Origin: Candidatus Poribacteria bacterium
Lineage (GTDB): Bacteria > Poribacteria > WGA-4E > WGA-3G
Direction: 5' to 3'
DNA: 64,000 nt
Assembly: GCA_958295815.1 (NCBI GenBank)
Contig: OY282374.1
Coordinates: 1,818,856 to 1,882,855 of the forward strand
Shown here: positions 35,540-44,149 of the stretch, in pieces
How the letters are laid out: the number at the start of each line of letters is the position of its first letter
Position numbering within the stretch: the first letter of the stretch is position 1
Made by a program: the position numbers and the translations under genes
The notes under the pieces: model-generated
Databases searched by the model: none
What the model saw: the letters and a program-made list of their open reading frames with translations, nothing else
What the model was told of the DNA's origin: nothing

Positions 35540-35836
35540 TTATTTGGTGCTACTTTTGCTCGAATTTCCGCCGAGAATGGCTTCTACATCTGTATGTGGG
35601 CGAGGGATGACATGTACCGACACTAATTCGCCGACTGATTTTGCCGCTTCTGCACCAGCATCTGTCGCGGCTTGCACCGCCCCGACGTCTCCACGAACCA
35701 TGACAGTGACAAAACCGCCACCGACCTGTTCTTTACCAATCAACTTGACGTTCGCAGCTTTCACCATAGTGTCGGCAGCTTCAACTGCACCAATAAGTCC
35801 GCGTGTTTCGACCATTCCTAATGCTTCGTTACTCAT
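35540..35836 (-). CDS. Bacterial microcompartment hexameric shell protein (BMC-H, EutM/PduA/CcmK type)
   Basis: The 98-residue single BMC domain is nearly canonical: [24 protein letters not shown] at the N-terminus (family signature), then [24 protein letters not shown] and [15 protein letters not shown]. Hexamers of such proteins tile the shell facets, with a small central pore for metabolites. AAGGAG precedes ATG 35836. It is followed after 168 bases by a cargo-type aldehyde dehydrogenase. A complete shell also needs pentamers (BMC-P), and these are not in the window, so this is a satellite locus or a reduced system. A promoter is found at 35968-35996. Confidence 0.95.
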   Translation of the reverse strand: MSNEALGMVETRGLIGAVEAADTMVKAANVKLIGKEQVGGGFVTVMVRGDVGAVQAATDAGAEAAKSVGELVSVHVIPRPHTDVEAILGGNSSKSSTK

Positions 35837-35905
35837 GTACTTAAACTCCTTAGTCTATAAAAAAATAGAATGCGAGGTACCGTGCAGCGCACCGTTGATG
35901 TCTGT

Positions 35906-35935
35906 TTATGATTTCGCCAGAGGGTCAGTACGCAC
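35906..35935 (-). other. Possible 9-residue leader peptide upstream of the BMC shell gene
   Basis: A GTG (35933-35935) opens a 10-codon frame (MRTDPLAKS, then TAA). It sits 5 bases after a perfect AGGAGG (35941-35946) and 33 bases after the -10 box. The ribosome site is stronger than that of the shell gene itself. It may be a regulatory leader or chance. Confidence 0.3.
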
Positions 35936-35967
35936 GTAGTCCTCCTAATAAAATACGCTCCTTAATA

Positions 35968-35996
35968 ATGATACTACAAAATCTGTATTTCTGCAA
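35968..35996 (-). promoter_or_regulatory. Promoter for the microcompartment genes
   Basis: On the minus strand TTGCAG (35991-35996), a 17-base spacer and TATCAT (35968-35973), about 130 bases before the shell gene ATG. Confidence 0.6.
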
Positions 35997-36072
35997 GTGA
36001 AATTTTTGACGCATCCAGCGGTTTTAGTTTCCTTAGGTAAGTGCTAATTTGATACCGATCGCGAATTCCTTC

Positions 36073-36100
36073 TGACAGCTGATCGCTAACAACCAACAAC
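36073..36100. repeat. Heptad repeat, four units
   Basis: TGACAGC, TGATCGC, TAACAAC, CAACAAC in 7-base register, in the gap before citrate synthase. Confidence 0.55.
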
Positions 36101-36130
36101 CTCATACCCGTAACCTTTCAAACTTTTATC

Positions 36131-36159
36131 TTGACTTTTAATAGAATTTCTGATAGAAT
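36131..36159 (+). promoter_or_regulatory. Promoter for the citrate synthase gene
   Basis: TTGACT (36131-36136), a 17-base spacer and TAGAAT (36154-36159), with TGA directly before the -10 (extended -10). The ATG-equivalent start is 171 bases downstream. Confidence 0.65.
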
Positions 36160-36329
36160 ATTTTAAGGTTTTAAAATAACCATTGGAAACTTTTCAGCGG
36201 AATCTGAACCACCTCGCCGCCTCGGCATGTAAAAGGCGACTGTGCGGATCCAGACGCGTTAGAATTTCAACAAAGCTTGCAAGACGAAACTTACTGGTAA
36301 AATAAAAAGTCAACGAAGGAGAACTCATT

Positions 36330-37874
36330 TTGAATAAGAATTTGGAGGCGAAGCAGGCATCCGCCGTGTCTGAATTGCCTGAAGCCTCAGTGTATTCCCC
36401 AGTTACGGATGCCTTAAACAGAGCGACTGAGTTGGGCGAAGATCAAATTGTAGCCGTCCTCAATGGTGTCAGTTCAATGCCTCAGTCGACAACTGTTTTT
36501 GCAAATCCGGCACTACATAAAACTGCGGTTGACTGTGCTGGCACTGAGATGACACTGAATATCCGCAGTTTTGCCCTTCGCGGTATTGTGTCTGAAAGTG
36601 AGATTATCGCAGACCGACTCAGTCCGGCGTATGTTATCTTCGTGGGGCTTTTCGGTAGAAGACCTGAAGCGGATGCGGATGGAATTGATGAAGAAGCAGC
36701 GCTAACAGAATTAATAGATAGAAAATTTTATGAGATCGCGACAGCGCGCAGAGAAAGTTTAGCAGGTAACCAACGCCTCATCAATCAGGTCGCAGAATTT
36801 GTTAAAGCCTTCCCAGATGCCGGTCCTGAAGCTGTCATTCAACATTTTTCAACACTCCGTAAACTCACCAATCCAGATCAAAAGGGAATTACCGGAACAA
36901 GAGATCCCGGTGATCTCCTCGTTGAATTCATTGAGACACACATGGAGAATGTTGCTGTAGGGACAGTCTCTACTTATATGCGGCATCAACTCCGCGACAA
37001 CAACGCACTACATCCTCAAGTCCTCGCAATGCGTGCGAGCGATCTTATCACCGAACACGAGAAAGACGGTAAGACGGCATTCCAGACCTCCTATAGTCTT
37101 CTCTTGGGACGAGAGGCAACACCTGTTGAGGCAAATATTCTCGAACGTATGGGTATCATACAGACCCATCACGGTTCCGCGGGGTCCAACGTTGTCGCAC
37201 GCTATCTCGCCACTTTGCACACCGGTGCAGTCTCCGACTTTTTTGTTGCTTCTCAGATGACATTAGATGGGAACCGGCATTTCGGTGCAATTCACGATAT
37301 GACAGCGTTTATTAACCAAATTGAGTCCCTTGATGATGCTGCGCTTGAAGAGGCGATCCAAGAACGGATGCTCACTGCGCTACCAACTTTTGGTCATCCA
37401 GAAATCGCTGCTGCCGGACGCTCCGATGAAATCCAACAGGATCCGAGACCTGCTATCTATTTCAATCCGTTCTTAGAGGCTCTTGACAATGGCGATATTC
37501 AGCTTAGTGATAGACAGAGAAAACGTTTGCAAATTGCCCAGCGGATTTACCAACTCGCTTTCATTGAAGGATTTATCCGACCCGGACGTGAAGATCAACC
37601 ACCACTCCGTTTAACACCGAACACCGACTTTGGTGGGTGGTCTGTCCAAGAAGGATTGGACATCTATGAAACCGATAGAACGCTGTTGACATACATCTTC
37701 CGAGGCTTCGGCTGGATGATGGACGCACGTGAGCAACTCCAATTGAAAATTATCCGACCTGTTATCCCACCGCATCCTGATGTTATTCCAAAACCGACCG
37801 ACGATATGACGATTTCCAATGAAGTGGTTGCATTGCACAATCGGATGGCAGACAAGGATGCTTTCGGCGGATAG
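36330..37874 (+). CDS. Divergent citrate synthase family protein
   Basis: The 514-residue protein keeps the three catalytic positions of citrate synthase in order: His280/281 in IIQTHHGSAGSNVVAR, His317 in LDGNRHFGA and Asp433 in TPNTDFGG. It also keeps FGHPE...QDPRP (the GFGHxVY...DPR region) and the closing RGFGWMMDAREQLQLKIIRP. It condenses acetyl-CoA and oxaloacetate to citrate if the family role holds; citryl-CoA lyase or methylcitrate synthase activity are alternatives. The first 90 residues are an extra N-terminal region, making it longer than the usual 370-430. The start is TTG 36330 with GAAGGAG upstream. Isocitrate dehydrogenase follows on the same strand, which supports a TCA-cycle role. 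Confidence 0.78.
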   Translation: MNKNLEAKQASAVSELPEASVYSPVTDALNRATELGEDQIVAVLNGVSSMPQSTTVFANPALHKTAVDCAGTEMTLNIRSFALRGIVSESEIIADRLSPAYVIFVGLFGRRPEADADGIDEEAALTELIDRKFYEIATARRESLAGNQRLINQVAEFVKAFPDAGPEAVIQHFSTLRKLTNPDQKGITGTRDPGDLLVEFIETHMENVAVGTVSTYMRHQLRDNNALHPQVLAMRASDLITEHEKDGKTAFQTSYSLLLGREATPVEANILERMGIIQTHHGSAGSNVVARYLATLHTGAVSDFFVASQMTLDGNRHFGAIHDMTAFINQIESLDDAALEEAIQERMLTALPTFGHPEIAAAGRSDEIQQDPRPAIYFNPFLEALDNGDIQLSDRQRKRLQIAQRIYQLAFIEGFIRPGREDQPPLRLTPNTDFGGWSVQEGLDIYETDRTLLTYIFRGFGWMMDAREQLQLKIIRPVIPPHPDVIPKPTDDMTISNEVVALHNRMADKDAFGG

Positions 37875-38058
37875 TTATTGAATGGCTGTCAGGGGTCAGA
37901 ATCAACGTCAAGTGCGCGTATGGCACTTGTCGGGGTTGCTATGCGGCTCTTTCAGGTGTTAGTCGTTGGTTAATACACCTTTCCTTCAAAGGTAAGCATG
38001 TTGCTGAAGCCGACCGCAGATTGCTGATGGCTACTAACGAATTAGAGAGGAATAACGA

Positions 38059-39303
38059 GTGATTGAATTCGAGCAATTAACAGTGCCAACAGAGGGTAAA
38101 AGAATTGAGTTCGTTGATGGACGTCTTTCCGTGCCGAATAATCCAATTATCCCTGTCATTGAAGGCGACGGTATCGGACGAGACATCATGAAGGTTGCCC
38201 GACGCGTTGTTGATGCAGCTGTTGAGACTGCCTACAACGGTGAAAAGGAAATCGTCTGGTTTGATGTCTACGCTGGCGAAAACGCCATGAAAGAATACAA
38301 CGAGTGGCTGCCGCAAGACACCTTCGACGCAATTGAATACTTCCGTGTCGCCCTCAAGGGTCCGCTAACTACCCCCGTTGGCGGTGGTTTTCGTAGTCTA
38401 AACGTGACCTTGCGCCAAGTTCTTGAACTCTATGCATGTGTCCGTCCGGTTCGCTATTTCCAAGGCGTTCCTGCACCCGTCACACATCCTGAAAAGATGG
38501 ATGTTGTTATCTTCCGTGAAAATACTGAAGATGTTTATGCTGGTATTGAGTGGGAGCAAGGCACACCCGAGGCGAAAAAATTTATCGAACTCATGTCCTC
38601 CGAAATGGGTGTGGAAATTCGCGAAGATTCCGGTGTCGGTGTAAAGCCAATTAGTATTTTCGGCACGAAACGCTTGGCACGGATGGCGATTCAATACGCA
38701 ATTGATCACGGTAGAAGTACCGTCACCTTTGTGCATAAAGGCAACATCATGAAGTTTACCGAAGGTGCTTTCTGTGCTTGGGGATATGAGCTTGCTAAAG
38801 AGGAATTTGCTGAGCAGACGATTACTGAAGACGAACTCTATGAAGAGTATAATGGTGAACGTCCAGAAGGTAAAATTGTCGTCAACGATCGAATTGCGGA
38901 CAGCATGCTACAGCAGATTTTAACTCGAACCGATGAATATGACGTGATTGTCACCCCGAACTTGAACGGCGACTATCTTTCAGACGCAGCGGCAGCGCAA
39001 GTTGGTGGCATCGGCATGGCACCCGGCGGCAACCTCAGCGATGAAGTCGCACTTTTTGAGGCGACGCATGGCACCGCACCGAAATACACCGATCAAGACG
39101 TTGTCAATCCAGGTTCACTGATCCTCTCTGCCGTCATGATGCTGGAGCATCTTGGTTGGCAGGAATCTGCTGACTTGATTATCGCTGGACTTGAGAAAAC
39201 CATCCTCCAAAAGCGTGTGACGTATGATCTGGAGCGTCTCATGGAAGGCGCGACAAAAGTTCGTACCTCCGAGTTCGGCGCAGCAATTGTCGAAAACTTT
39301 TAG
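38059..39303 (+). CDS. icd: NADP-dependent isocitrate dehydrogenase
   Basis: The 414-residue enzyme oxidatively decarboxylates isocitrate to 2-oxoglutarate, which is also the co-substrate of the many PhyH enzymes here. Typical motifs are [93 protein letters not shown] and ATHGTAPKY. The start is GTG 38059 behind AGAGAGG. It is followed by a perfect hairpin with a T-rich tail (39323-39351). Together with the citrate synthase upstream it covers the entry to the TCA cycle; aconitase is not in the window. Confidence 0.95.
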   Translation: MIEFEQLTVPTEGKRIEFVDGRLSVPNNPIIPVIEGDGIGRDIMKVARRVVDAAVETAYNGEKEIVWFDVYAGENAMKEYNEWLPQDTFDAIEYFRVALKGPLTTPVGGGFRSLNVTLRQVLELYACVRPVRYFQGVPAPVTHPEKMDVVIFRENTEDVYAGIEWEQGTPEAKKFIELMSSEMGVEIREDSGVGVKPISIFGTKRLARMAIQYAIDHGRSTVTFVHKGNIMKFTEGAFCAWGYELAKEEFAEQTITEDELYEEYNGERPEGKIVVNDRIADSMLQQILTRTDEYDVIVTPNLNGDYLSDAAAAQVGGIGMAPGGNLSDEVALFEATHGTAPKYTDQDVVNPGSLILSAVMMLEHLGWQESADLIIAGLEKTILQKRVTYDLERLMEGATKVRTSEFGAAIVENF

Positions 39304-39322
39304 TATACTCCCTGAAATGATA

Positions 39323-39351
39323 GGTGCGGTTTCTAACCGCACCGTATTTTT
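39323..39351 (+). terminator. Rho-independent terminator after icd
   Basis: Perfect 9-base stem GGTGCGGTT (39323-39331)/AACCGCACC (39335-39343) with loop TCT, followed by GTATTTTT. It is a member of the GCGGTT/GGCGAGG hairpin family. Confidence 0.8.
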
Positions 39352-39406
39352 CCTTCCCAATCTGGTAGATGCAATTTCCGAACTATATATAATAGAGGAA
39401 CAGCAC

Positions 39407-39544
39407 ATGTCCTTAAAAACGAAGCTTATTCTGGGAGCGAGTGTGTTAGCTGCCGTCGGCATCGGAATTGGTCTCGAATTGCATCGTCTGCACAGGCGGA
39501 TTCTCGAAGAGTTGGTTGCAATTCGTCAACAGGGCGAGAAGTAG
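39407..39544 (+). CDS. 45-residue single-span membrane peptide
   Basis: ATG 39407 follows AGAGGA (39394-39399). The peptide has one hydrophobic helix (LILGASVLAAVGIGIGLEL, about residues 7-25) with a basic side (LHRLHRRILEEL) and a charged tail. A TATATAAT box lies just upstream (about 39384-39391), so it may have its own promoter despite lying after the icd terminator. Small proteins of this build often modulate membrane complexes, but no partner is evident. Confidence 0.5.
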   Translation: MSLKTKLILGASVLAAVGIGIGLELHRLHRRILEELVAIRQQGEK

Positions 39545-39861
39545 ACACGTTTTATAATAATGTCTACAATTTCCCCAACCATGGTAGGGGAGTTTCCAAC
39601 CGCACCGGACTGTCCGCAAAATCCTCTTAAAAATCCGCGTCATCCGTGAAAATTAGCGATTCAGACAAAAGAAAACAACTTGACACCCACCCTACATTAA
39701 GGTATCATCTCCGATAATAGCAGAGAAGGATACCTTGGCAGAAAATAGACCTTTACACAACAAAAGGGATCCAAAATTGTAGACACAGCCAAAGGTGTAT
39801 ATAGACCTATCTCTCCAGCCAAAAAAATCCGAATCAAGTTAATTTGACATAAAATACACCT
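39545..39861. other. Intergenic region before the polytopic membrane protein
   Basis: This 317-base gap holds a promoter (39680-39708) and an imperfect member of the hairpin family near 39570-39606. AAGGTATC/GATACCTT (39699-39706/39729-39736) forms an inverted repeat with a 22-base loop over the start region. No gene was seen. Confidence 0.55.
39680..39708 (+). promoter_or_regulatory. Promoter for the polytopic membrane protein
   Basis: TTGACA (39680-39685), a 17-base spacer and TATCAT (39703-39708). The -10 overlaps an inverted repeat (AAGGTATC...GATACCTT) that could be an operator. Confidence 0.55.
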
Positions 39862-41787
39862 ATGGCGAATCCCACCTTAAAAAACCAAAAACCTCATCCC
39901 GGTGTAACGTTCCGTGCCGTCATACTCGGTTTGCTACTGATTCCAGTGAATACTTACTTTATCATGGCAAACCACCTCAAATTTTGGAGCACCCTGCCCA
40001 CCACGATGTCCCTCATCTACAACGTAATTATTACGTTGATGGTGCTTATCCCGTTCAATCTACTCCTAAATCGGTTTCTGCCGCGGTTCGCTCTAAGACA
40101 AGGCGAACTTTTGACGGTCTTCGTAATGCTCTCGCTCTCCTCCGCAATCGCTGGACACGACATGATGCAAACGGTCATTCCGACCATAACAGACGCCTAT
40201 TGGTTCGCAACACCTGAAAACGAATGGCGGCAAATTTTCTGGAGATACCTCCCGTCGTGGCTTACCTCCAACGATGAGACAAGTCTGAAGCCCTTTTATG
40301 ACGGAGAAAGTACTATCTATACGATGGAGCATATCAAGGGTTGGTTACGTCCGATTCTCTGGTGGACTATTTTTCTAACCGTCCTTATCTGGGTGATGAT
40401 CTGCCTCGACGTTTTTCTCCGTAGACAGTGGATCGAACGGGAACGGTTGACATATCCTATCGTGCAATTGCCACTTGAAATGACGAGACTTGACGGACGA
40501 CTTTTCCGGTCAAGGATGATGTGGCTTGGGTTCGCAATCGCCGGTGGTATCAATCTGATTAACGGTTTCCATGTCCTTTTTCCAGAAATCCCTGAAATCC
40601 CGGTTCGGCATGCGGAACTGGGTCAATACTTCACCCAAAAACCTTGGAGCTCGATGGGTTGGACCCCTGTTTATCTTCGCTCATTTGCCGTTGGGCTTGC
40701 TTACTTGATGCCGCTGGAAATGTCGTTTTCGATATGGTTTTTTTATTGGTTCTGGAAGGCGCAACGCGTATTGGGTAGCGCGCTTGGGCTTGATGTTATG
40801 CCGGGCTTTCCGTACGATTGGCAGCAGGTGATGGGTGGTTACCTCGTGCTTGCCTGCTTTGCACTCTGGGGTGGACGCCGCTATTTTATTGCAGTTTTCA
40901 AACACGTGTTTAGGGGTTACCACACACCTGGCGAAATTGACGATAGGAGAGAGCCGATGCGCTATCGTTGGGCGGCAATCGGGTTAGTCTGCGGCCTGTT
41001 CTTTTTATTTACCTTTTCACATCGAGGGGGGATGGAACTCTGGACAATCGCGCTCTACTTCCTAATTTACTACCTCTTGGCGATGAGCCTGACGCGTATC
41101 CGTGCGGAGGTAGGACCACCGACAATCCGAACCTATGCAACGCCTCACGATATCCTCACCGATATTTTCGGGACCCGACTGATTTCGCACGGTAGTTTAA
41201 CGATGATGCGCCTCTATCTCACCTTCAATCGAGGTTCTCGCGCCCATCCTATGCCACACACCCTTGAAGGCTTCAAGCTCGCTGAAGAGGCAGGCATGCG
41301 ATCTGGTAGGCTAATTGTCGCAATGATGTTCGCTGCGGTGATCGGGATTCTAGCATCGTTTTGGGCATACCTCGTCGTCGGATATAAAATCGGGGTCGTT
41401 AGCGACCTCGGAACAGGTGGTTACAATCTTCTGCAAAGTTGGATTTATCATCCAGTTGATACCGACGTTCCTGCTGTTATTTTTATAGGTGTTGGTGCAG
41501 CCTTTACCGGATTTTTTTGGTGGCTACGGACCCTTTTTCCGTTCTGGCCCTTCCATCCTGCTGCTTACATGGTAGCTGGCGAAAAATCGACAATCGGTAG
41601 ACTCTGGTTTTCGATATTTCTCAGTTGGGGGGTCAAAACGATACTACTGAAAGTCGGCGGAATTCGCCTATACCGCAAAGCGTATCCACTCTTCTTGGGG
41701 TTGATTCTCGGTGAATTCATGGTCGGTGGCGTATGGGTTCTAATTCGTCTATTTACAGATATGCCGATGTATTCATTTTATAGATAA
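39862..41787 (+). CDS. Polytopic membrane protein, DUF6785/DUF6784-like
   Basis: The 641-residue protein has about 12-14 hydrophobic segments, beginning at FRAVILGLLLIPVNTYFIM and continuing to the C-terminus (LGLILGEFMVGGVWVLI). Conserved-looking features include the loop LTRIRAEVGPPTIRTYATPHD and the NRGSRAHPMPHTLEGFKLAEEAG segment, both typical of the large membrane proteins I associate with DUF6785/DUF6784 and distantly with oligopeptide transporters. No substrate is known. A Gfo/Idh gene follows after 79 bases and an SMP-30 gene after that, which suggests uptake of a sugar-like compound, but this is inference from context only. Confidence 0.72.
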   Translation: MANPTLKNQKPHPGVTFRAVILGLLLIPVNTYFIMANHLKFWSTLPTTMSLIYNVIITLMVLIPFNLLLNRFLPRFALRQGELLTVFVMLSLSSAIAGHDMMQTVIPTITDAYWFATPENEWRQIFWRYLPSWLTSNDETSLKPFYDGESTIYTMEHIKGWLRPILWWTIFLTVLIWVMICLDVFLRRQWIERERLTYPIVQLPLEMTRLDGRLFRSRMMWLGFAIAGGINLINGFHVLFPEIPEIPVRHAELGQYFTQKPWSSMGWTPVYLRSFAVGLAYLMPLEMSFSIWFFYWFWKAQRVLGSALGLDVMPGFPYDWQQVMGGYLVLACFALWGGRRYFIAVFKHVFRGYHTPGEIDDRREPMRYRWAAIGLVCGLFFLFTFSHRGGMELWTIALYFLIYYLLAMSLTRIRAEVGPPTIRTYATPHDILTDIFGTRLISHGSLTMMRLYLTFNRGSRAHPMPHTLEGFKLAEEAGMRSGRLIVAMMFAAVIGILASFWAYLVVGYKIGVVSDLGTGGYNLLQSWIYHPVDTDVPAVIFIGVGAAFTGFFWWLRTLFPFWPFHPAAYMVAGEKSTIGRLWFSIFLSWGVKTILLKVGGIRLYRKAYPLFLGLILGEFMVGGVWVLIRLFTDMPMYSFYR

Positions 41788-41792
41788 AGACA

Positions 41793-41827
41793 GTTGTCAG
41801 CAATCAGCAGTCAGCAGTCAGTTGAGA
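41793..41827. repeat. Heptad repeat, five units
   Basis: GTTGTCA, GCAATCA, GCAGTCA, GCAGTCA, GTTGAGA in exact 7-base register between the membrane protein and Gfo/Idh genes. Two adjacent units are identical. Confidence 0.7.
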
Positions 41828-41844
41828 GCGGGTTAGAAACCGCT
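41827..41844. repeat. Short hairpin of the GCGGTT family
   Basis: AGCGG/CCGCT stem with an 8-base loop. Read on the minus strand it contains AGCGGTTTCTAACC, the same core as the icd terminator. Confidence 0.45.
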
Positions 41845-41866
41845 ACTTAGAAGAAAGGAGATACAT

Positions 41867-42883
41867 ATGAAATTAGTTGTACTTTCCTATAGTCATCACG
41901 GACGAAGCATGGCGCGTTCCACACAAGGACTCGGACACGAGATCGTTGGGGTTATGGACGGCGATCCAGCACCCCGACAACAGTTGATGGACGATTTTCA
42001 GTGTCCCGGATTTGAAACAGCGGCGGCATGTCTTGATGCAAGTCAACCCGATGCCGCACTCGTCGCAGGGAAACACAATGAAATGCCAGCACACGTCCAA
42101 GCCTGTGTAGATCGGCGTGTTCCTTACCTCTTGGATAAACCGTTCGCTGACTGTGCTGACCGGTTGCGTCCGGCTGCCGAGGCATCCGAAAGGCACGGTG
42201 TGTTCAGCGCACTTACGCTGCCAAACCGTGCGAGTCAAATCGTTAGTGTCGTTAAAGAGATGGTCACTGATGGGAGTCTCGGAGAATTGGTGTTGTATAG
42301 CAGCAGGCTAAATAACGGTCCTCCGTCTCGTTACGACCCGACGCCATCCGCTTGGCATAACGATCCGAGTATATCGGGTGGCGGATGCTGGGCAGTCGAG
42401 GCAGCACACGGTATTGATACATTCCTCCAGTTTGTCGGTGATCGGCAAATTACGGTCGTCGGTGCTGTCATGTCCAACGCCATGTATAGCCGACGTGTAG
42501 AGGATAGCGGTGTTGGCGTACTCCGAACCGAGGACGGTATTACCGGCATTGTTGAATCCGGTTATACCTATCCATCTGGCAAACGCGGTGGCGATCATTT
42601 CTTCCGGTTCATCGGAACGAAAGCATCGGTGTTTGAGCAGTATGGTCGCAATGGAGAACCGTTGATTGAAGTCCACACAACTGAGGGTGTCCAGTTTAGT
42701 GAAGACATCTCACACGGTGCGCGGATACAGGGAGTGATGGGTGGTGCATTGGATGCCATCCGAGATGGAAGTGCCTTTGAACCGACGGTTATTGATGCGG
42801 TGCGTATTCTTGAAATTCAGGATGCCGTTTATGCGCATGCTCGGCAAGGAATAACAACCCACGGTCCGCATCCGATGGGTTGA
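41867..42883 (+). CDS. Gfo/Idh/MocA family oxidoreductase
   Basis: The 338-residue NAD(P)-dependent dehydrogenase starts behind AAAGGAGA. The N-terminal Rossmann region (VVLSYSHHGRSMARSTQGLGHEI) is a divergent variant lacking the usual GxGxxG. The catalytic-region motif DKPFADCADRL, the C-terminal GGGCWAVEAAHGIDTFLQF and substrate-pocket HND motif region agree with the family. It lies between a polytopic membrane protein and a secreted SMP-30 protein, all on one strand, and could oxidise a compound brought in by the former. The sequence does not reveal the substrate. Confidence 0.82.
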   Translation: MKLVVLSYSHHGRSMARSTQGLGHEIVGVMDGDPAPRQQLMDDFQCPGFETAAACLDASQPDAALVAGKHNEMPAHVQACVDRRVPYLLDKPFADCADRLRPAAEASERHGVFSALTLPNRASQIVSVVKEMVTDGSLGELVLYSSRLNNGPPSRYDPTPSAWHNDPSISGGGCWAVEAAHGIDTFLQFVGDRQITVVGAVMSNAMYSRRVEDSGVGVLRTEDGITGIVESGYTYPSGKRGGDHFFRFIGTKASVFEQYGRNGEPLIEVHTTEGVQFSEDISHGARIQGVMGGALDAIRDGSAFEPTVIDAVRILEIQDAVYAHARQGITTHGPHPMG

Positions 42884-42940
42884 CAGCGTTCATGTCGTAT
42901 GCTAAAATCTCGTCATTCAATGTCTTTTTGCTGGCGAGAG

Positions 42941-42959
42941 CATTCAGTTTTAATGAATG
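42941..42959 (+). promoter_or_regulatory. Inverted repeat and -10-like box upstream of the SMP-30 gene
   Basis: CATTCA (42941-42946) and TGAATG (42954-42959) form a 6-base inverted repeat directly abutting a TATAAT (42960-42965). No matching -35 box is seen at 17 bases, so the promoter may depend on an activator bound at the repeat. This is tentative. Confidence 0.35.
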
Positions 42960-43024
42960 TATAATCGTAGATTTCATTGTAAGCGCACAACAATTTGCCT
43001 CTGTTTCAGGTTAAGGAGTGAAGT

Positions 43025-44053
43025 ATGCCAAATATAAATATATCACAAACCCTCGCATGTACTGTTGCTGCAGGTCTCGCGTTAGCGCCCGCGTTGATTG
43101 GAAATGCTGCAGGTCATAATGCTATCTTTGCCCCGGATGCTGAACTTAAAGAGCTATTCAACGGGGCACATTTCACGGAGGGTGTTAGTGTCGCACCAGA
43201 CGGGACAGTCTATTTCAGCGACATCACCTTCACGGATCAGACGGATATGCAGGCGGGAAATATCTGGAAACACAATCCAGAGACTGCGGAAACAACCATT
43301 TTCCGTTCACCGAGTGGGATGTCGAACGGCACGAAGTTTGACGCTCAGGGTCGTTTGGTTGTCGCAGAAGGTGCTGATTTTGGGGGACGCAGGATTACTC
43401 GGACAGACATGACGACGGGTAAAAGCGAAATTATAGCCGGTCTGTATAACGGAAAACCCTTCAATTCACCGAATGATCTGTCGATTGATGAGAAGGGACG
43501 CATCTATTTTACCGATCCTCGGTACGCCGGATCTGAACCCGTTGAACAACCGATCTTTGGTGTCTATCGGATTGATCCAGATGGTTCTGTTCATCTTGTT
43601 GTTACAGATGCGGGCAAACCCAATGGTGTCGCCGTTTCTCCAGATCAAAAAACCCTTTACGTCATCAGTCACGACAACGGTGCGATGGGAAGCTTCCCTG
43701 ATGATGTGCCACTGCGGAATGGGAATATGGCACTGCTCGCCTATGATCTCTCACCAGAAGGAACTGCGACTTTCCGAAACACCGTCGTTGACTACGCACC
43801 ATATGACGGTCCTGACGGTATGGTGGTTGATGCCGAAGGAAATCTCTATGTAGCGGTGCGTGATGAAAACCAACAGGGGGTGCACGTCTACACGCCAGAA
43901 GGAGAGAAACTGGCGTATGTCAAGACGCCGGATAAACCTACCAACGTCGCTTTCGGACGTGGCAAAACGAGTAAGACACTCTACATAACGGCAGAAAATT
44001 GTCTCTACAGCATACAAACGCTGAAAGAGGGGTATCATCTACCGCAGAAGTAG
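43025..44053 (+). CDS. Secreted SMP-30/gluconolactonase/LRE family protein
   Basis: The 342-residue protein starts behind AAGGAG and has a signal peptide (about 1-27, TLACTVAAGLALAPALIGNAAG). The six-bladed propeller shows HFTEGVSVAPDGTVYFSDITF (metal-binding Glu), SNGTKFDAQGRLVVAEG, NSPNDLSIDEKGRIYFTDP (Asn/Asp ligands), KPNGVAVSPDQKTLYVIS and GPDGMVVDAEGNLYVAV. These are typical of lactonases that open sugar lactones, products of sugar oxidation by dehydrogenases. It would act in the periplasm. A 12-base-stem hairpin follows. Confidence 0.88.
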   Translation: MPNINISQTLACTVAAGLALAPALIGNAAGHNAIFAPDAELKELFNGAHFTEGVSVAPDGTVYFSDITFTDQTDMQAGNIWKHNPETAETTIFRSPSGMSNGTKFDAQGRLVVAEGADFGGRRITRTDMTTGKSEIIAGLYNGKPFNSPNDLSIDEKGRIYFTDPRYAGSEPVEQPIFGVYRIDPDGSVHLVVTDAGKPNGVAVSPDQKTLYVISHDNGAMGSFPDDVPLRNGNMALLAYDLSPEGTATFRNTVVDYAPYDGPDGMVVDAEGNLYVAVRDENQQGVHVYTPEGEKLAYVKTPDKPTNVAFGRGKTSKTLYITAENCLYSIQTLKEGYHLPQK

Positions 44054-44066
44054 GATCACTAAACTC

Positions 44067-44098
44067 TGTTCGGCGAGGCACGGGGACCTCGCCGAACA
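44067..44098. terminator. Hairpin between convergent SMP-30 and amidase genes
   Basis: Perfect 12-base stem TGTTCGGCGAGG/CCTCGCCGAACA with an 8-base loop, placed 14 bases after the SMP-30 stop. It is the longest perfect stem of the family here. T tracts are weak, so it may also work as an mRNA 3' stabiliser. Confidence 0.6.
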
Positions 44099-44149
44099 TT
44101 GTCTATACCTTACTTAAGTGTATAAGTGATTCTAAAATCCTACCATAAA

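Larger units (their letters stand above)
35837..36329. other. Regulatory region between the microcompartment and citrate synthase genes
   Basis: This 493-base divergent gap holds a promoter for each direction, a possible leader peptide before the shell gene and a run of heptad repeats. No other gene was seen. Confidence 0.65.

Noticed and set aside
35397..35939. Plus-strand reading frame of 180 residues opposite the BMC shell gene
   Set aside because: It is the shadow of the shell protein gene on the other strand; it has low-complexity Pro/Thr content, no ribosome site and no known motif.
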